Part shown: positions 54,355 to 62,723 of the stretch, in pieces
How the letters are laid out: each line of letters opens with the position of its first letter
Position numbering within the stretch: position 1 is the first letter of the stretch
Assembly (NCBI RefSeq): GCF_020622065.1
Contig: NZ_JAHRYQ010000001.1
Coordinates: 868,001-932,000 of the forward strand
Source of the DNA: Geothrix sp.
Lineage (GTDB): Bacteria > Acidobacteriota > Holophagae > Holophagales > Holophagaceae
Length of the DNA: 64,000 nt
Direction of reading: 5' to 3'
Made by a program: the position numbers and the translations under genes
Notes under the pieces: model-generated
Seen by the model: only the letters and a program-made list of their open reading frames with translations
Databases searched by the model: none
Told to the model about the DNA's origin: nothing

Positions 54355-56230
54355 TGTCCGACTCTCCCTTCTCGGGGCCCTCCTTGCGGCTTCCCTCTAC
54401 GCCGCGCCTCCGGACGATGCGCGTGCGCTGATGCTCCAGGCCCGTGCCCTCCAGCTGCGGGGTGGGGGCGAGGACCCCGCGGCGGCGGCGGCGCTCTACA
54501 AGCGCGTGGTGGCCCTGGTGCCGGGCAGCGCGGAGGCCCACCTGCGGTTGTCCGAGGCCCTCCAGGAAGCCCAGGATCCAGCGGCCGCGCTGGCCTCGGC
54601 CCGCCGGGCCGTGGAATTGGCGCCAGGCAATGCCGAGGCCCGGGCCCACCTGGGCCTGCTGCTCTACCAACTCGCCCAGAAGGATGCGGCGCGGTGGCCG
54701 GAAGCCGTGAAGGAGCTGCGGGCGGCGACGATCCTGCTGCCCCAGGATCCCGAGCTCTGGGCCCGCCTGGGGGAGGCCTCCGAGCAGGTGAAGGATGGCG
54801 AAGGGGCCCTGCGTGCCTGGCTCCGCCTGGGCCGCATCCGCCCGAGCTTCATGCCGGCCTGGGAACATGCGGCCATCCAGGCCCGGGCCCAGCAGAACTA
54901 CGAGGGGCGGCGGGAATCGGTGCTGGCCCTGAACGCCCGGAGCCCCGAGGATCGCCACCTCCGCATGCTGGAGGAGCTGGCCCGGGAGCAGATCCAGGCC
55001 GGGTATCTGGCGCACGCCGAGGAGAGCTTCCTGCTCCTGGCCCGGCACCTGCCCCAGGAGCCCGGGCTTTGGGAGAATGTGGCCCTGGTGAGGCTGCAGA
55101 CCTCCCGCTTCGAGGAGGCCCTGGAGACCCTGGCCCGCGCGGAGGCCCTGAAACCCACGCCCCGTCTTTCCTTCAACACCGCGCTGGCCCAGATGAACCT
55201 GGGGCAGTTCCCGGCGGCTGAAGCGCGGCTCCGGAAGCTGGTGGACCAGGACATCGAGGAGGCGCGCATCGCCGACGGGGCTCAGGCCCTCTACGCCGAG
55301 GCGCTCCTGCTCCAGGGCAAGGGGCGCGAGCTGCTGGATTTCCTGCGCCACCACCCGGCCCGAACCCGGGTCGCAGGCGAACTCCAGGTCTTCACCTGCC
55401 AGGCCCACATCAGCGGCAACGACTGGAAGAGCGCCCTGGCCGCCCTGCAGGAGGGTATCGAGAAATTTCCCAAGGTTCCCTTCTTCCAGCAGGCCTCTGA
55501 GCTTCCACCCAAGTACCTGGAGTACCGGTTCTTCGCCCGCAAGGAGGCCCGCGCGGCCCTCGAGCAGCTCCACCTCGAGGGCATGGCGGCCATCTGGTCG
55601 GAATTCCGGCGCTGGGACAAGTGCCTCGAGTGCCTCGAGAAGGCCCGGACCCTGGGGCCCGTGCGGGGCGCGGACATCCTGATCATGCAGAGCAGCGCCT
55701 ACGAGCAGGTGGGCCGTCCCGACGATTCGCTGCGGGTGCTGCGCGAGGCCCAGAAGATGGACCCGACCAATCCCCTGGTGCAGAACAACCTCGGCTACCT
55801 CCTCCTGGAGCGGGAGCTGAACCTGGAGGAGGCCGCGACCCTCATCGAGGCCAGCGCCAAGGCCACGCCGGACAATGGCAATGTGGTGGACAGCCTGGGC
55901 TGGGCCCAGTTCAAGCTGGGCCGCCTCGACGAGGCCGAAGCCACCCTCCGCCGCGCAGCGGAGGTGAGCCCGTTCAGCCCCGAGGTCCGCAAGCACCTTG
56001 GCGAAGTCCTGGTGAAGCAGGGGAAGCTGGCCGAAGCCGCCGAGCAGTGGGAGCGCGCCCTGGCCTTCGTCTTCCCGGACCGGAGCGCCCTGGAGAAGCG
56101 CCTGGGCGAGCTCCGCATCCGCATGGCCAAGGAGCAGGCCAAGAAGGTTCAGGAGACGCCACCTCCGGTGTCGGGCGCCGATCCCGTGCCTGATCCCGTG
56201 CCCGACGACGACGGGGAGGACCAGCCTTGA
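54347..56230 (+). CDS. Large TPR-repeat secreted protein
   Basis: This 627-residue protein starts from GTG 54347, which overlaps the aroB stop. An N-terminal signal (LSLLGALLAASLYAA) precedes at least eight TPR-like repeats such as AEAHLRLSEALQEAQDPAAA and GWAQFKLGRLDEAEATLRRA. The tail is acidic and proline-rich (residues about 600-627). Such proteins are scaffolds for envelope or lipoprotein assembly. The next gene starts at its last stop base. No enzymatic domain is seen. Confidence 0.75.
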   Translation: MPDVRLSLLGALLAASLYAAPPDDARALMLQARALQLRGGGEDPAAAAALYKRVVALVPGSAEAHLRLSEALQEAQDPAAALASARRAVELAPGNAEARAHLGLLLYQLAQKDAARWPEAVKELRAATILLPQDPELWARLGEASEQVKDGEGALRAWLRLGRIRPSFMPAWEHAAIQARAQQNYEGRRESVLALNARSPEDRHLRMLEELAREQIQAGYLAHAEESFLLLARHLPQEPGLWENVALVRLQTSRFEEALETLARAEALKPTPRLSFNTALAQMNLGQFPAAEARLRKLVDQDIEEARIADGAQALYAEALLLQGKGRELLDFLRHHPARTRVAGELQVFTCQAHISGNDWKSALAALQEGIEKFPKVPFFQQASELPPKYLEYRFFARKEARAALEQLHLEGMAAIWSEFRRWDKCLECLEKARTLGPVRGADILIMQSSAYEQVGRPDDSLRVLREAQKMDPTNPLVQNNLGYLLLERELNLEEAATLIEASAKATPDNGNVVDSLGWAQFKLGRLDEAEATLRRAAEVSPFSPEVRKHLGEVLVKQGKLAEAAEQWERALAFVFPDRSALEKRLGELRIRMAKEQAKKVQETPPPVSGADPVPDPVPDDDGEDQP

Positions 56231-56691
56231 TGCCGCTCCAGGTCCCCCCCGCCCAGACCGCCCCGGCCCCGGCGGCACCCATCCGCGCCCAGTACGGATG
56301 GGGGTATTCGGGTGCCGACGGCGAAGGCACAGGCACCCTCAGCCTGCTCATGGAGCCGGGCTCGGGCCGCCTCGTGGCCGAGCTGCACGGGCTGGGCGAA
56401 CGGCTGCTGCTGCTGGAGGGCGACCGGGCCGCCGGGTACCACCTCCAGGTGCCGCGGCAGAAGCTCGATCAGAAGGCCGCCTCTCTCGCCGCGTTGCCGC
56501 TGCCCTTCCTCCCCCAGGTGGTCAGCGTCGAGGCCCTGCTGCGCCTGCTCCGCACCGGCGAAGGAACCGGGGTGTCCGTGCAGAAGAAGGATGCCCAGGG
56601 TCCGCTGAAGCTCCACTGGCGGGGCAAGGACCTCCGGGGACGGGACGAGCAGGTGTGGCTCGACCGGAAGCGGTGGGACGAGGGGAAGTAG
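56230..56691 (+). CDS. Unknown protein, TPR-gene partner
   Basis: This 153-residue frame starts at ATG 56230 inside the TPR stop (TGATG). It begins MPLQVPPAQTAPAPAAPIRA (Pro/Ala-rich), then shows strands YGWGYSGADGEGTGTLSLLM and RLVAELHGLGERLLLLEGD. The C-terminal part (KLHWRGKDLRGRDEQVWLD) has the look of a LolB-like or similar lipoprotein-handling fold, but this is only a resemblance. It has no Cys lipobox and no clear signal peptide. Coupling to the TPR gene suggests they act together. Confidence 0.55.
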   Translation: MPLQVPPAQTAPAPAAPIRAQYGWGYSGADGEGTGTLSLLMEPGSGRLVAELHGLGERLLLLEGDRAAGYHLQVPRQKLDQKAASLAALPLPFLPQVVSVEALLRLLRTGEGTGVSVQKKDAQGPLKLHWRGKDLRGRDEQVWLDRKRWDEGK

Positions 56692-56711
56692 CCTTCCGTT
56701 TCCCGTTCCCG

Positions 56712-56741
56712 CTGAGATCGTCGCGTGCGCGGCGATCTCAG
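56712..56741. terminator. Hairpin between convergent genes
   Basis: CTGAGATCG (56712-56720) pairs with CGATCTCAG (56733-56741), with partly paired TCGCG/CGG inside. It includes the stop of the nuclease gene on the - strand. No T run is seen. Confidence 0.45.
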
Positions 56742-57571
56742 GGAACCGGCTTGGCCGGGGGAGCGGGCCTGCCGGCGGCGATCCAGGCGTTGAGCACGGC
56801 GTCGCCGAGGTGTTTTCCGGCCAGCTGGAGCTGCCGCTTCGCCACCGGGCCCTGCTTGGCTCCGAAGATCAGCCAATAGGCCTGGGTGCGGAGCTTGCCG
56901 CGATCTCCCAGGGGCGTGGTGCGGTCGGCGCTGCGGTCGTCCTCCAGCAGCTGCGGCAGAAGCGCGTGAGACGCCTGGAGCCAGTCCCAGGGGCGGGTCA
57001 GGAAAGCTGGATCCGCCTCCGCCGGCAGGGCTTCCAGGTCCCCCGGCTGGAGGAACCGCTCCACCAACCCGGTCTCCCAGCGGCTGTGGATGCCCCGCTG
57101 GTTCGTGGCCTGGCCATCGTGGTTCAGGGTGGTGTGCAGGGGCACATGCGAATCCGCGATGTAGTGGCCCAGAATCGAGGTGGCGAGGGCCACCCGGGCC
57201 GGATCGCCGGAACGGAAGGCCTCGACCAGGTCGTGCCAGCGGTCCTGGATGATCCAGGGCACCACGCCCAGCCGGTGGAAGTCGCCCCCGAGCCTCTCGC
57301 GGGCCTCCTCGAGGGTGCGCGGGAGGTGGTCAGGCCCGCCATACGGCTCCATGTCCAGGAAGTGCCGGGGGCCCTCCTTGCGATCCTGGCGCCAGTGGTC
57401 GGGATCCGAGGCATGGTCCTCCACCTCGCCTTCGCGGCCCGCGAACCAGGCGCGCGGGTCCGGAGGCAGGCCCTTCAACGCCAGGGCGCTGGCGATCCGA
57501 TGGCCCTTGTCGCCCCAGGCGGACAGGGGCAGCGTGGCCGCAAGCAGCAGCGGAAGCAGCAGGCGCTTCAT
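56738..57571 (-). CDS. S1/P1-type zinc nuclease family protein
   Basis: This is a 277-residue secreted protein with signal MKRLLLPLLLAATLPLSA. The mature N-terminus is W-G-D-K-G-H, in which Trp and His are the first zinc ligands. Further ligands are in HFLD, HYIADSHVPLHTTLNHDGQ and GIHSRWE, the pattern of S1/P1 nucleases and zinc phospholipase C. It cleaves single-stranded nucleic acid or phosphate esters in the periplasm. Its start is 5 bases downstream of the lepB stop, suggesting co-transcription. Confidence 0.85.
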   Translation of the reverse strand: MKRLLLPLLLAATLPLSAWGDKGHRIASALALKGLPPDPRAWFAGREGEVEDHASDPDHWRQDRKEGPRHFLDMEPYGGPDHLPRTLEEARERLGGDFHRLGVVPWIIQDRWHDLVEAFRSGDPARVALATSILGHYIADSHVPLHTTLNHDGQATNQRGIHSRWETGLVERFLQPGDLEALPAEADPAFLTRPWDWLQASHALLPQLLEDDRSADRTTPLGDRGKLRTQAYWLIFGAKQGPVAKRQLQLAGKHLGDAVLNAWIAAGRPAPPAKPVP

Positions 57572-57576
57572 TCCGC

Positions 57577-58455
57577 CTATTCCGGGATGGTGCCGGTCCG
57601 CTCCCAGCGGGTGCGGGTGAAGAAGTGGCGGGCCGCATCGATGAAGTCGGTGGCCACATCCGCGGGGCCTTCAGGCACCCGGCCGTTGTCGTTGTCCGTA
57701 TCGCCCTCGCGGAAGCTCCACCACACGATGAAGGGACGGCCCCGCAGGTGGTCGACAGGCAGGAAGCCCCAGTAGCGGCTGTCCATGCTGTTGTCCCGGT
57801 TGTCGCCCATGGCGAAGAGGTGGCCGGGCGGCACGGTGACGGGGCCCATGTTGTCCTTGAACCCCTCCTGGATGAGGCTGTTCATGGACTGCATCTGGTT
57901 CCGCGCGTGGAGCGCCATCACTTCGGCATCGGCGTGGCGCCAGAGGCCCACGGGCCGCTCGGCCTCGCCGGCGTAGCGCTCGGGGGGCCAGGGGCCGGGC
58001 GTGGGGCCTTCGGGGCTGCGGCCGAACTGGTGTTCGAAGGGGCCGGTGACCTGCTTGCCGTTCACGAAGAGGCGCTTGTTGCGCATCTCCACGGTGTCTC
58101 CCGGCAGGGCCACGCAGCGCTTCACATAGTCCTGGTCGCGGTCGATGGGGTAGCGGAACACGATGATGTCGCCGCGCTTCACGCCGCGCATGGGGAAGAG
58201 GGCCTCCTCCCAGGCCCACTGGGGCTGGGCGAAGATGAACTTGTTGGCCAGCAGGTGGTCGCCGATCATCAGCGTGTTGCGCATGGAGGCTGAAGGGATC
58301 TTGAACTGCTGGCCCACGAAGGCCTTGAAGAACAGGATCAGCACCATGGCGAAACAGATCACTTCCAGGTTGTCGCGCACGGCCCCCTTGGCGGCGCCGG
58401 GCGGCAGGGCGATCTCGGTCTCGGCGGTCGGGTCAGGGGTGGTGTCAACGGCCAT
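57577..58455 (-). CDS. lepB: Signal peptidase I
   Basis: This is a 292-residue protein. One membrane helix (residues 31-46) precedes box B with catalytic S57 (SASMRNTL), box D with general-base K112 (DYVKRCVALPGD) and box E GDNRDNSMDSRYWGF. It removes signal peptides from exported proteins on the periplasmic face. The long loop between boxes D and E is within family range. It follows the lipoprotein gene by 21 bases. Confidence 0.95.
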   Translation of the reverse strand: MAVDTTPDPTAETEIALPPGAAKGAVRDNLEVICFAMVLILFFKAFVGQQFKIPSASMRNTLMIGDHLLANKFIFAQPQWAWEEALFPMRGVKRGDIIVFRYPIDRDQDYVKRCVALPGDTVEMRNKRLFVNGKQVTGPFEHQFGRSPEGPTPGPWPPERYAGEAERPVGLWRHADAEVMALHARNQMQSMNSLIQEGFKDNMGPVTVPPGHLFAMGDNRDNSMDSRYWGFLPVDHLRGRPFIVWWSFREGDTDNDNGRVPEGPADVATDFIDAARHFFTRTRWERTGTIPE

Positions 58456-58476
58456 GAAGGCTCCGGAAAGGGTCGA

Positions 58477-59079
58477 TCAGGGACGCGGGCTGGCGGGCAG
58501 GTCCACGAAACCCCGGGCCACCAGCCGGTTGACGGTCACCCAGGTGCCGGCGCGCTCCTCCTGGGATTCCACCTCGCCCAGGTTGGGCAGGTAGAGGGTG
58601 CGGTGCCGAGGTCCCTGGAGCGGCCGGGCCTCCACCCACACGCCCACGGTGGCGGCGGTGGCCGGTAGGATCGCCGCGCCGTCCCAGGCCGCCCGGCCGA
58701 TGACGCGGAACTGCGTGCCCCGGTCCTCCCAGGCGGCGGTCTGGGGGAAACCCGGAGGCAGCGTCTGGGCCAACGCGCGGCCATCCTCTCCGAGCAGGGT
58801 GATGCCCCCATCCTGGTGCCGGGCCACGAAGCTCAGCTGGCCCCGGAGGCTGGTGAGGTCGAGCTGGACGAGGCGGGGCGCGCCGGGGCTCACGGAGGAG
58901 CGGGCGACCCGGACCTGCAGACGATCCTGGGAGCGCTGGGGCTGGGGCAGGGACGGATCCTCGAACGCGAGGGTCAGGCCCTCCTCCCAGGGCGCGTACA
59001 CCGGGGCGGCCGCGCGGGGCTGGCAGGCCAGCGAGAACACCAGGGCCGTGGGGACCAGAACCTTCCAGGCCGCGTGCAT
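58477..59079 (-). CDS. Predicted lipoprotein of unknown function
   Basis: This 200-residue protein has an N-terminal lipobox LVFSLAC (Cys at 19). The rest is predicted beta-rich (DRLQVRVARSSV; VQLDLTSLRGQLSFVARHQD; GVWVEARPL) with no known domain that I recognise. It may be a periplasmic or outer-membrane anchored protein. Its ATG overlaps the tex stop by one base, so it is coupled to tex and probably to lepB. Confidence 0.7.
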   Translation of the reverse strand: MHAAWKVLVPTALVFSLACQPRAAAPVYAPWEEGLTLAFEDPSLPQPQRSQDRLQVRVARSSVSPGAPRLVQLDLTSLRGQLSFVARHQDGGITLLGEDGRALAQTLPPGFPQTAAWEDRGTQFRVIGRAAWDGAAILPATAATVGVWVEARPLQGPRHRTLYLPNLGEVESQEERAGTWVTVNRLVARGFVDLPASPRP

Positions 59080-61580
59080 TAGCGGGGCCCCTTGTTGAAC
59101 TTGGCCATCAGATCGGACAGCGAGGAGTTGGTGGCCGGGGCTACGGGCTCGCGTTTGGCCGGGGACTGCGAAGGGCGGGTCTCTCGCTCGGGGCGAGGGG
59201 GACGGTTCCCTTCAGGCCGGAGCGCGCTGGCCCCTTCGGGCCGGGGCGGACGGGGCCCCTGGGGCCGAGGTGGCCGGGCGCCCTCGGCCCGGGGGGGGCG
59301 GGGACCGTCGATTCTGGGTGGGCGGGCGCCGGCCTGGGGCCGGGCCTGATTGCCCTCGGGCCGGTTGGGCCGGCGGCGGTGCTGGGGCGGAGCTCCCGAC
59401 GCGCCTGCGGCCGCGCCCTGGGGCGCCGCCAGCAGGGCCTTGATGGACAGGGCGATGCGCTTGGCCTGCAGGTCCACCGCCAGCACTTTCACCTTCACGG
59501 CCTGGCCCACGCTGAGGGCATCCGCGGGGTTCTTCACATAGCGGTGGGCGATTTCGGAGAGGTGCACCAGGCCGTCCTGGTGGACGCCCACATCCACGAA
59601 GGCGCCGAAGTCGGTCACATTCGTGACGATGCCCTGGAGCTCCATGCCGACTTCCAGGTCGCTGGGCTTGTTCACGCCCTCACGGAACTGGACGATCTCG
59701 AACTGGTGTCGGGGGTCGCGGCCGGGCTTCTTCAGTTCGGCCAGGATGTCCTTCACGGTTTCCACGCCGAACTTCTCGTCGACGAGGAGCTTCGGATCCA
59801 GGGCATCCAGCACGGTGTCGTTGCCGATGAGCTCGGGCACAGTCTTGCCCGCCAGCTGGCAGATGCGCTGCACCACGGGGTAGCTCTCGGGGTGCACGGC
59901 GGAGGCATCCAGGGGATCCTCGCCGTCGTGGATGCGGAGGAAACCCGCGGCCTGCTGGAAGGCTTTGGCGCCGAAGCGGCTGATCTCCAGGAGCTGTTCG
60001 CGGCGCTTGAAGGCGCCGTGCTCGAAGCGGTGGGTCACGATGTTCTTCGCCAGGCCCTCGCCGATGCCTGCCACATAGGCCAGCAGCTTGTACGAGGCGC
60101 TGTTGAGATCCACGCCCACGCGGTTCACGCAGCTCTCCACCACATCGTCCAGGCCCTTCTTGAGGGCGGTCTGGTTCACATCGTGCTGGTACTGGCCCAC
60201 GCCGATGCTCTTGGGATCGACCTTCACCAGTTCGGCCAGGGGATCCTGGAAGCGGCGGGCAATGCTCACGGCGCCGCGCACGGTGACATCGTGCTCGGGG
60301 AACTCCTCCCGGGCGATGTCGCTGGCGGAGTAGACCGAGGCGCCCGCCTCGCTCACGCTCACGCAGATGAGGCCCGTGCGGTTCGTCTCCTTCAGCCACT
60401 CGCGGATGAAGGCCTCCACCTCGCGGCCGCCAGTGCCGTTGCCGATGGCGATGGCCTCGATGGGATTTCCGGTGCAGAGCTTCTCGAGGATGGCGCGGCT
60501 GCCATCGAGATCGCGCTTGGGCTCCAGGGGATAGATCACCTCGTTCTGCACGAGCTGGCCCAGGCGGTTGATGACCACCAGCTTGCAGCCGGTGCGGATG
60601 CCGGGGTCCACGCCCAGGGTGCAGCGCTGGCCCGCGGGGGGCGCCAGCAGCAGGTGGTCGAGGTTGGTCTGGAACACCTTGATGGCCTCGGCATCGGCCT
60701 TCTTCTTGGCCTCGTAGCGGACTTCGGACTCGATGGTGGGGGCCAGCAGGCGGTCGAAGGCGTCGCCCGCCACCTCGTTGAGGAAACGGCGGTAGCCGCT
60801 GCCGGGGTTCGCCGGCACCTTGGACACCAGCTGGGAGACCAGGTTCTCGCGTTCCACCAGGAGCTTGACGGTGAGGATCTCCTCCTTCTCGCCGCGGCGC
60901 AGGGCCAGCAGGCGGTGGCTGGGGATCTTGCGGATGGGCTCCGAGAAGTCGAAGTAGGGCTTGAACCGCAGCGCGGCCTGGTCCGCCTTGCGCTCCTCGC
61001 GGACCTCGGACTTCAACACGCCCTGCTCATGGAACTCCAGGCGCAGCCAGGCGCGGAGGGCGGCATCCTCGGACAACCGCTCCGCCAGGATGTGGCCCGC
61101 ACCCTCCATGCACTCCGAGGGCGACCGCAGGCCGTCCTCGTCTTTGATGAAGGGTTCTGCGATGACGAAGGGGTCGGCCCCGCTCTCGTCGGCCAGCAGG
61201 GAATCCAGCAGGGGCTCCAGGCCCCGCTCCCTGGCCACCGTGGCCTTGGTGCGCTTCTTGGGCTTGTAGGGCAGGTAGAGATCCTCGAGTTCCGCCTTTA
61301 CCCAGGTGGTCTCGATCTTGGCCTTCAGCTCGGGGCTGAGCTTGCCCTGCTCGTCGATGGACTTCAGCACGGTCTTCCGGCGGTCCAGCAGGTCCTTGTA
61401 GTAGGCATGGCGGTCTTCGACGGCGCGGATGGCCACTTCGTCGAGCGAGCCGGTCGCCTCCTTCCGGTAGCGGGCGATGAAGGGCACCGTGTTGCCCTCC
61501 TCCAGCAGCGCCACGATGGCGGCGACGCCAGCGCGGGGGAGCTTCAACTCCTTGGCCATGAGGTCGAGCACTTGATCCAC
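59079..61580 (-). CDS. tex: Tex-family RNA-binding transcription accessory protein with extended basic C-tail
   Basis: This is an 833-residue protein. Order: Tex N-terminal helices, a YqgF/RNase H-like domain around residues 325-450 (TLGVDPGIRTGCKLVVI), helix-hairpin-helix segments (NSASYKLLAYVAGIGEGLAK) and an S1 domain about 645-717 (GIVTNVTDFGAFVDVGVHQD). It associates with RNA polymerase and affects transcription. Residues about 718-833 are a Pro/Arg/Gly-rich tail with RPPRxEG-type repeats, not needed in most Tex proteins, which end soon after S1. The final SSLSDLMAKFNKGPR resembles the usual Tex end. Confidence 0.93.
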   Translation of the reverse strand: MDQVLDLMAKELKLPRAGVAAIVALLEEGNTVPFIARYRKEATGSLDEVAIRAVEDRHAYYKDLLDRRKTVLKSIDEQGKLSPELKAKIETTWVKAELEDLYLPYKPKKRTKATVARERGLEPLLDSLLADESGADPFVIAEPFIKDEDGLRSPSECMEGAGHILAERLSEDAALRAWLRLEFHEQGVLKSEVREERKADQAALRFKPYFDFSEPIRKIPSHRLLALRRGEKEEILTVKLLVERENLVSQLVSKVPANPGSGYRRFLNEVAGDAFDRLLAPTIESEVRYEAKKKADAEAIKVFQTNLDHLLLAPPAGQRCTLGVDPGIRTGCKLVVINRLGQLVQNEVIYPLEPKRDLDGSRAILEKLCTGNPIEAIAIGNGTGGREVEAFIREWLKETNRTGLICVSVSEAGASVYSASDIAREEFPEHDVTVRGAVSIARRFQDPLAELVKVDPKSIGVGQYQHDVNQTALKKGLDDVVESCVNRVGVDLNSASYKLLAYVAGIGEGLAKNIVTHRFEHGAFKRREQLLEISRFGAKAFQQAAGFLRIHDGEDPLDASAVHPESYPVVQRICQLAGKTVPELIGNDTVLDALDPKLLVDEKFGVETVKDILAELKKPGRDPRHQFEIVQFREGVNKPSDLEVGMELQGIVTNVTDFGAFVDVGVHQDGLVHLSEIAHRYVKNPADALSVGQAVKVKVLAVDLQAKRIALSIKALLAAPQGAAAGASGAPPQHRRRPNRPEGNQARPQAGARPPRIDGPRPPRAEGARPPRPQGPRPPRPEGASALRPEGNRPPRPERETRPSQSPAKREPVAPATNSSLSDLMAKFNKGPR

Positions 61581-61667
61581 ACCTGCTCCTTGCGCTCCCG
61601 AAATCGGGGGAAAGGCGATGATACCAAGGGGGCGCGGATCTGGCCTCCTCTGGGGTCCAGATCGGCG

Positions 61668-62678
61668 TCAGAGCGAGATTTTTCGCCGCTGGCCTGCGGG
61701 GGCGCGCTCCAGCGAACGCAAGGTTTTCTTCCAATGGAGGGCGTCGAGGCCCGTGCCGATCACCACGGCCACGCAGGCCGCCGCCGTGCCATCCCCCTGC
61801 AGCGGCAGGGGCGAAATTTCCAGGCGGCCATCCGCCAGCTGGAAGGCCCAGCGATCGCTGCCGTCGTTGCGGACGGCCCAGCCCTCGAAGACGCAGACGC
61901 CCTTGGCGCGCAGGAGCTCGCCCTGAGCTGGGGGCGCCAAGAGCAGGGCTTCCAGGGCCGCGGGGTCCACCGGGTGGTCCCAGTGCAGGCTGAAGGAGCG
62001 CGCCGCCGCGAAGCTGGTGTCACCGGCGGCTTCCCAGCCTTCGGGGAGCGGACGCAGATCGCCCCGCCAGGGATCGGGGCCGCCCTCGGGGGCCTCGCCG
62101 TGGCGCGTGGGCACCAGCGGGATCTGCCGGAAGGCCGTGCGCAGCTCGCCTTCCCAGGCCACCGCCGCCGAAGGGTCGAGATCGCCCTTGCTGAGGTGGA
62201 TGAGGCTGGCAAGGGCTGCCTGGCGGTGGAGCAGGGGCCTGGTCTTGAGGTGATCGACAGGAGCCAGGCAAGAGATGACGGTGAGCAGGCCCGCCAGACG
62301 CAGGCGCCCCGCCAGGGCCGGCTCCTGTTCCAGGTCGAGGAGGTCCGTGGGATCGGCCAGGCCCGTGGTCTCCAGCACCACGCGCTCGGGGCGCTGGCCC
62401 TCGGGCTGGTCGCACCAGGCCTGGAGGGTGGCCACCACATCGTTCCGCAGGCTGCAGCAGACGCAGCCGTTCACCAGGTTCTCCACGCCCGCCAGCTCGG
62501 GCCGCTCCGCATCCACCAGGGTGCCGTCCACGCTGACGGCGCCGAACTCGTTGATGAGCACCGCCACCCGGCGTCCTCCGGCCACTTCGGCTTTCAGAAG
62601 GCGATTCACGACCGTGGTCTTCCCGGCACCCAGGGGGCCGGTGACGATGAGGACTTCCAGGGGGGCGTGATCGGTCAT
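61668..62678 (-). CDS. CobW/COG0523 family metal-chaperone GTPase
   Basis: This 336-residue protein starts from ATG 62678; GGAGG is only one base upstream, an unusually close spacing. P-loop GPLGAGKTT, the NEFGAVSVD switch and the metal-binding NGCVCCSLRND (CxCC) are intact, followed by a C-terminal CobW_C-like region. The family delivers zinc, cobalt or other metals to target enzymes. No metal enzyme partner is adjacent. It diverges from the Kdo transferase gene, only 45 bases away. Confidence 0.88.
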   Translation of the reverse strand: MTDHAPLEVLIVTGPLGAGKTTVVNRLLKAEVAGGRRVAVLINEFGAVSVDGTLVDAERPELAGVENLVNGCVCCSLRNDVVATLQAWCDQPEGQRPERVVLETTGLADPTDLLDLEQEPALAGRLRLAGLLTVISCLAPVDHLKTRPLLHRQAALASLIHLSKGDLDPSAAVAWEGELRTAFRQIPLVPTRHGEAPEGGPDPWRGDLRPLPEGWEAAGDTSFAAARSFSLHWDHPVDPAALEALLLAPPAQGELLRAKGVCVFEGWAVRNDGSDRWAFQLADGRLEISPLPLQGDGTAAACVAVVIGTGLDALHWKKTLRSLERAPAGQRRKISL

Positions 62679-62723
62679 CCCTCCATGATGCCGTTTGAAT
62701 GCGAAATGTGAGAGCGTGGATGC

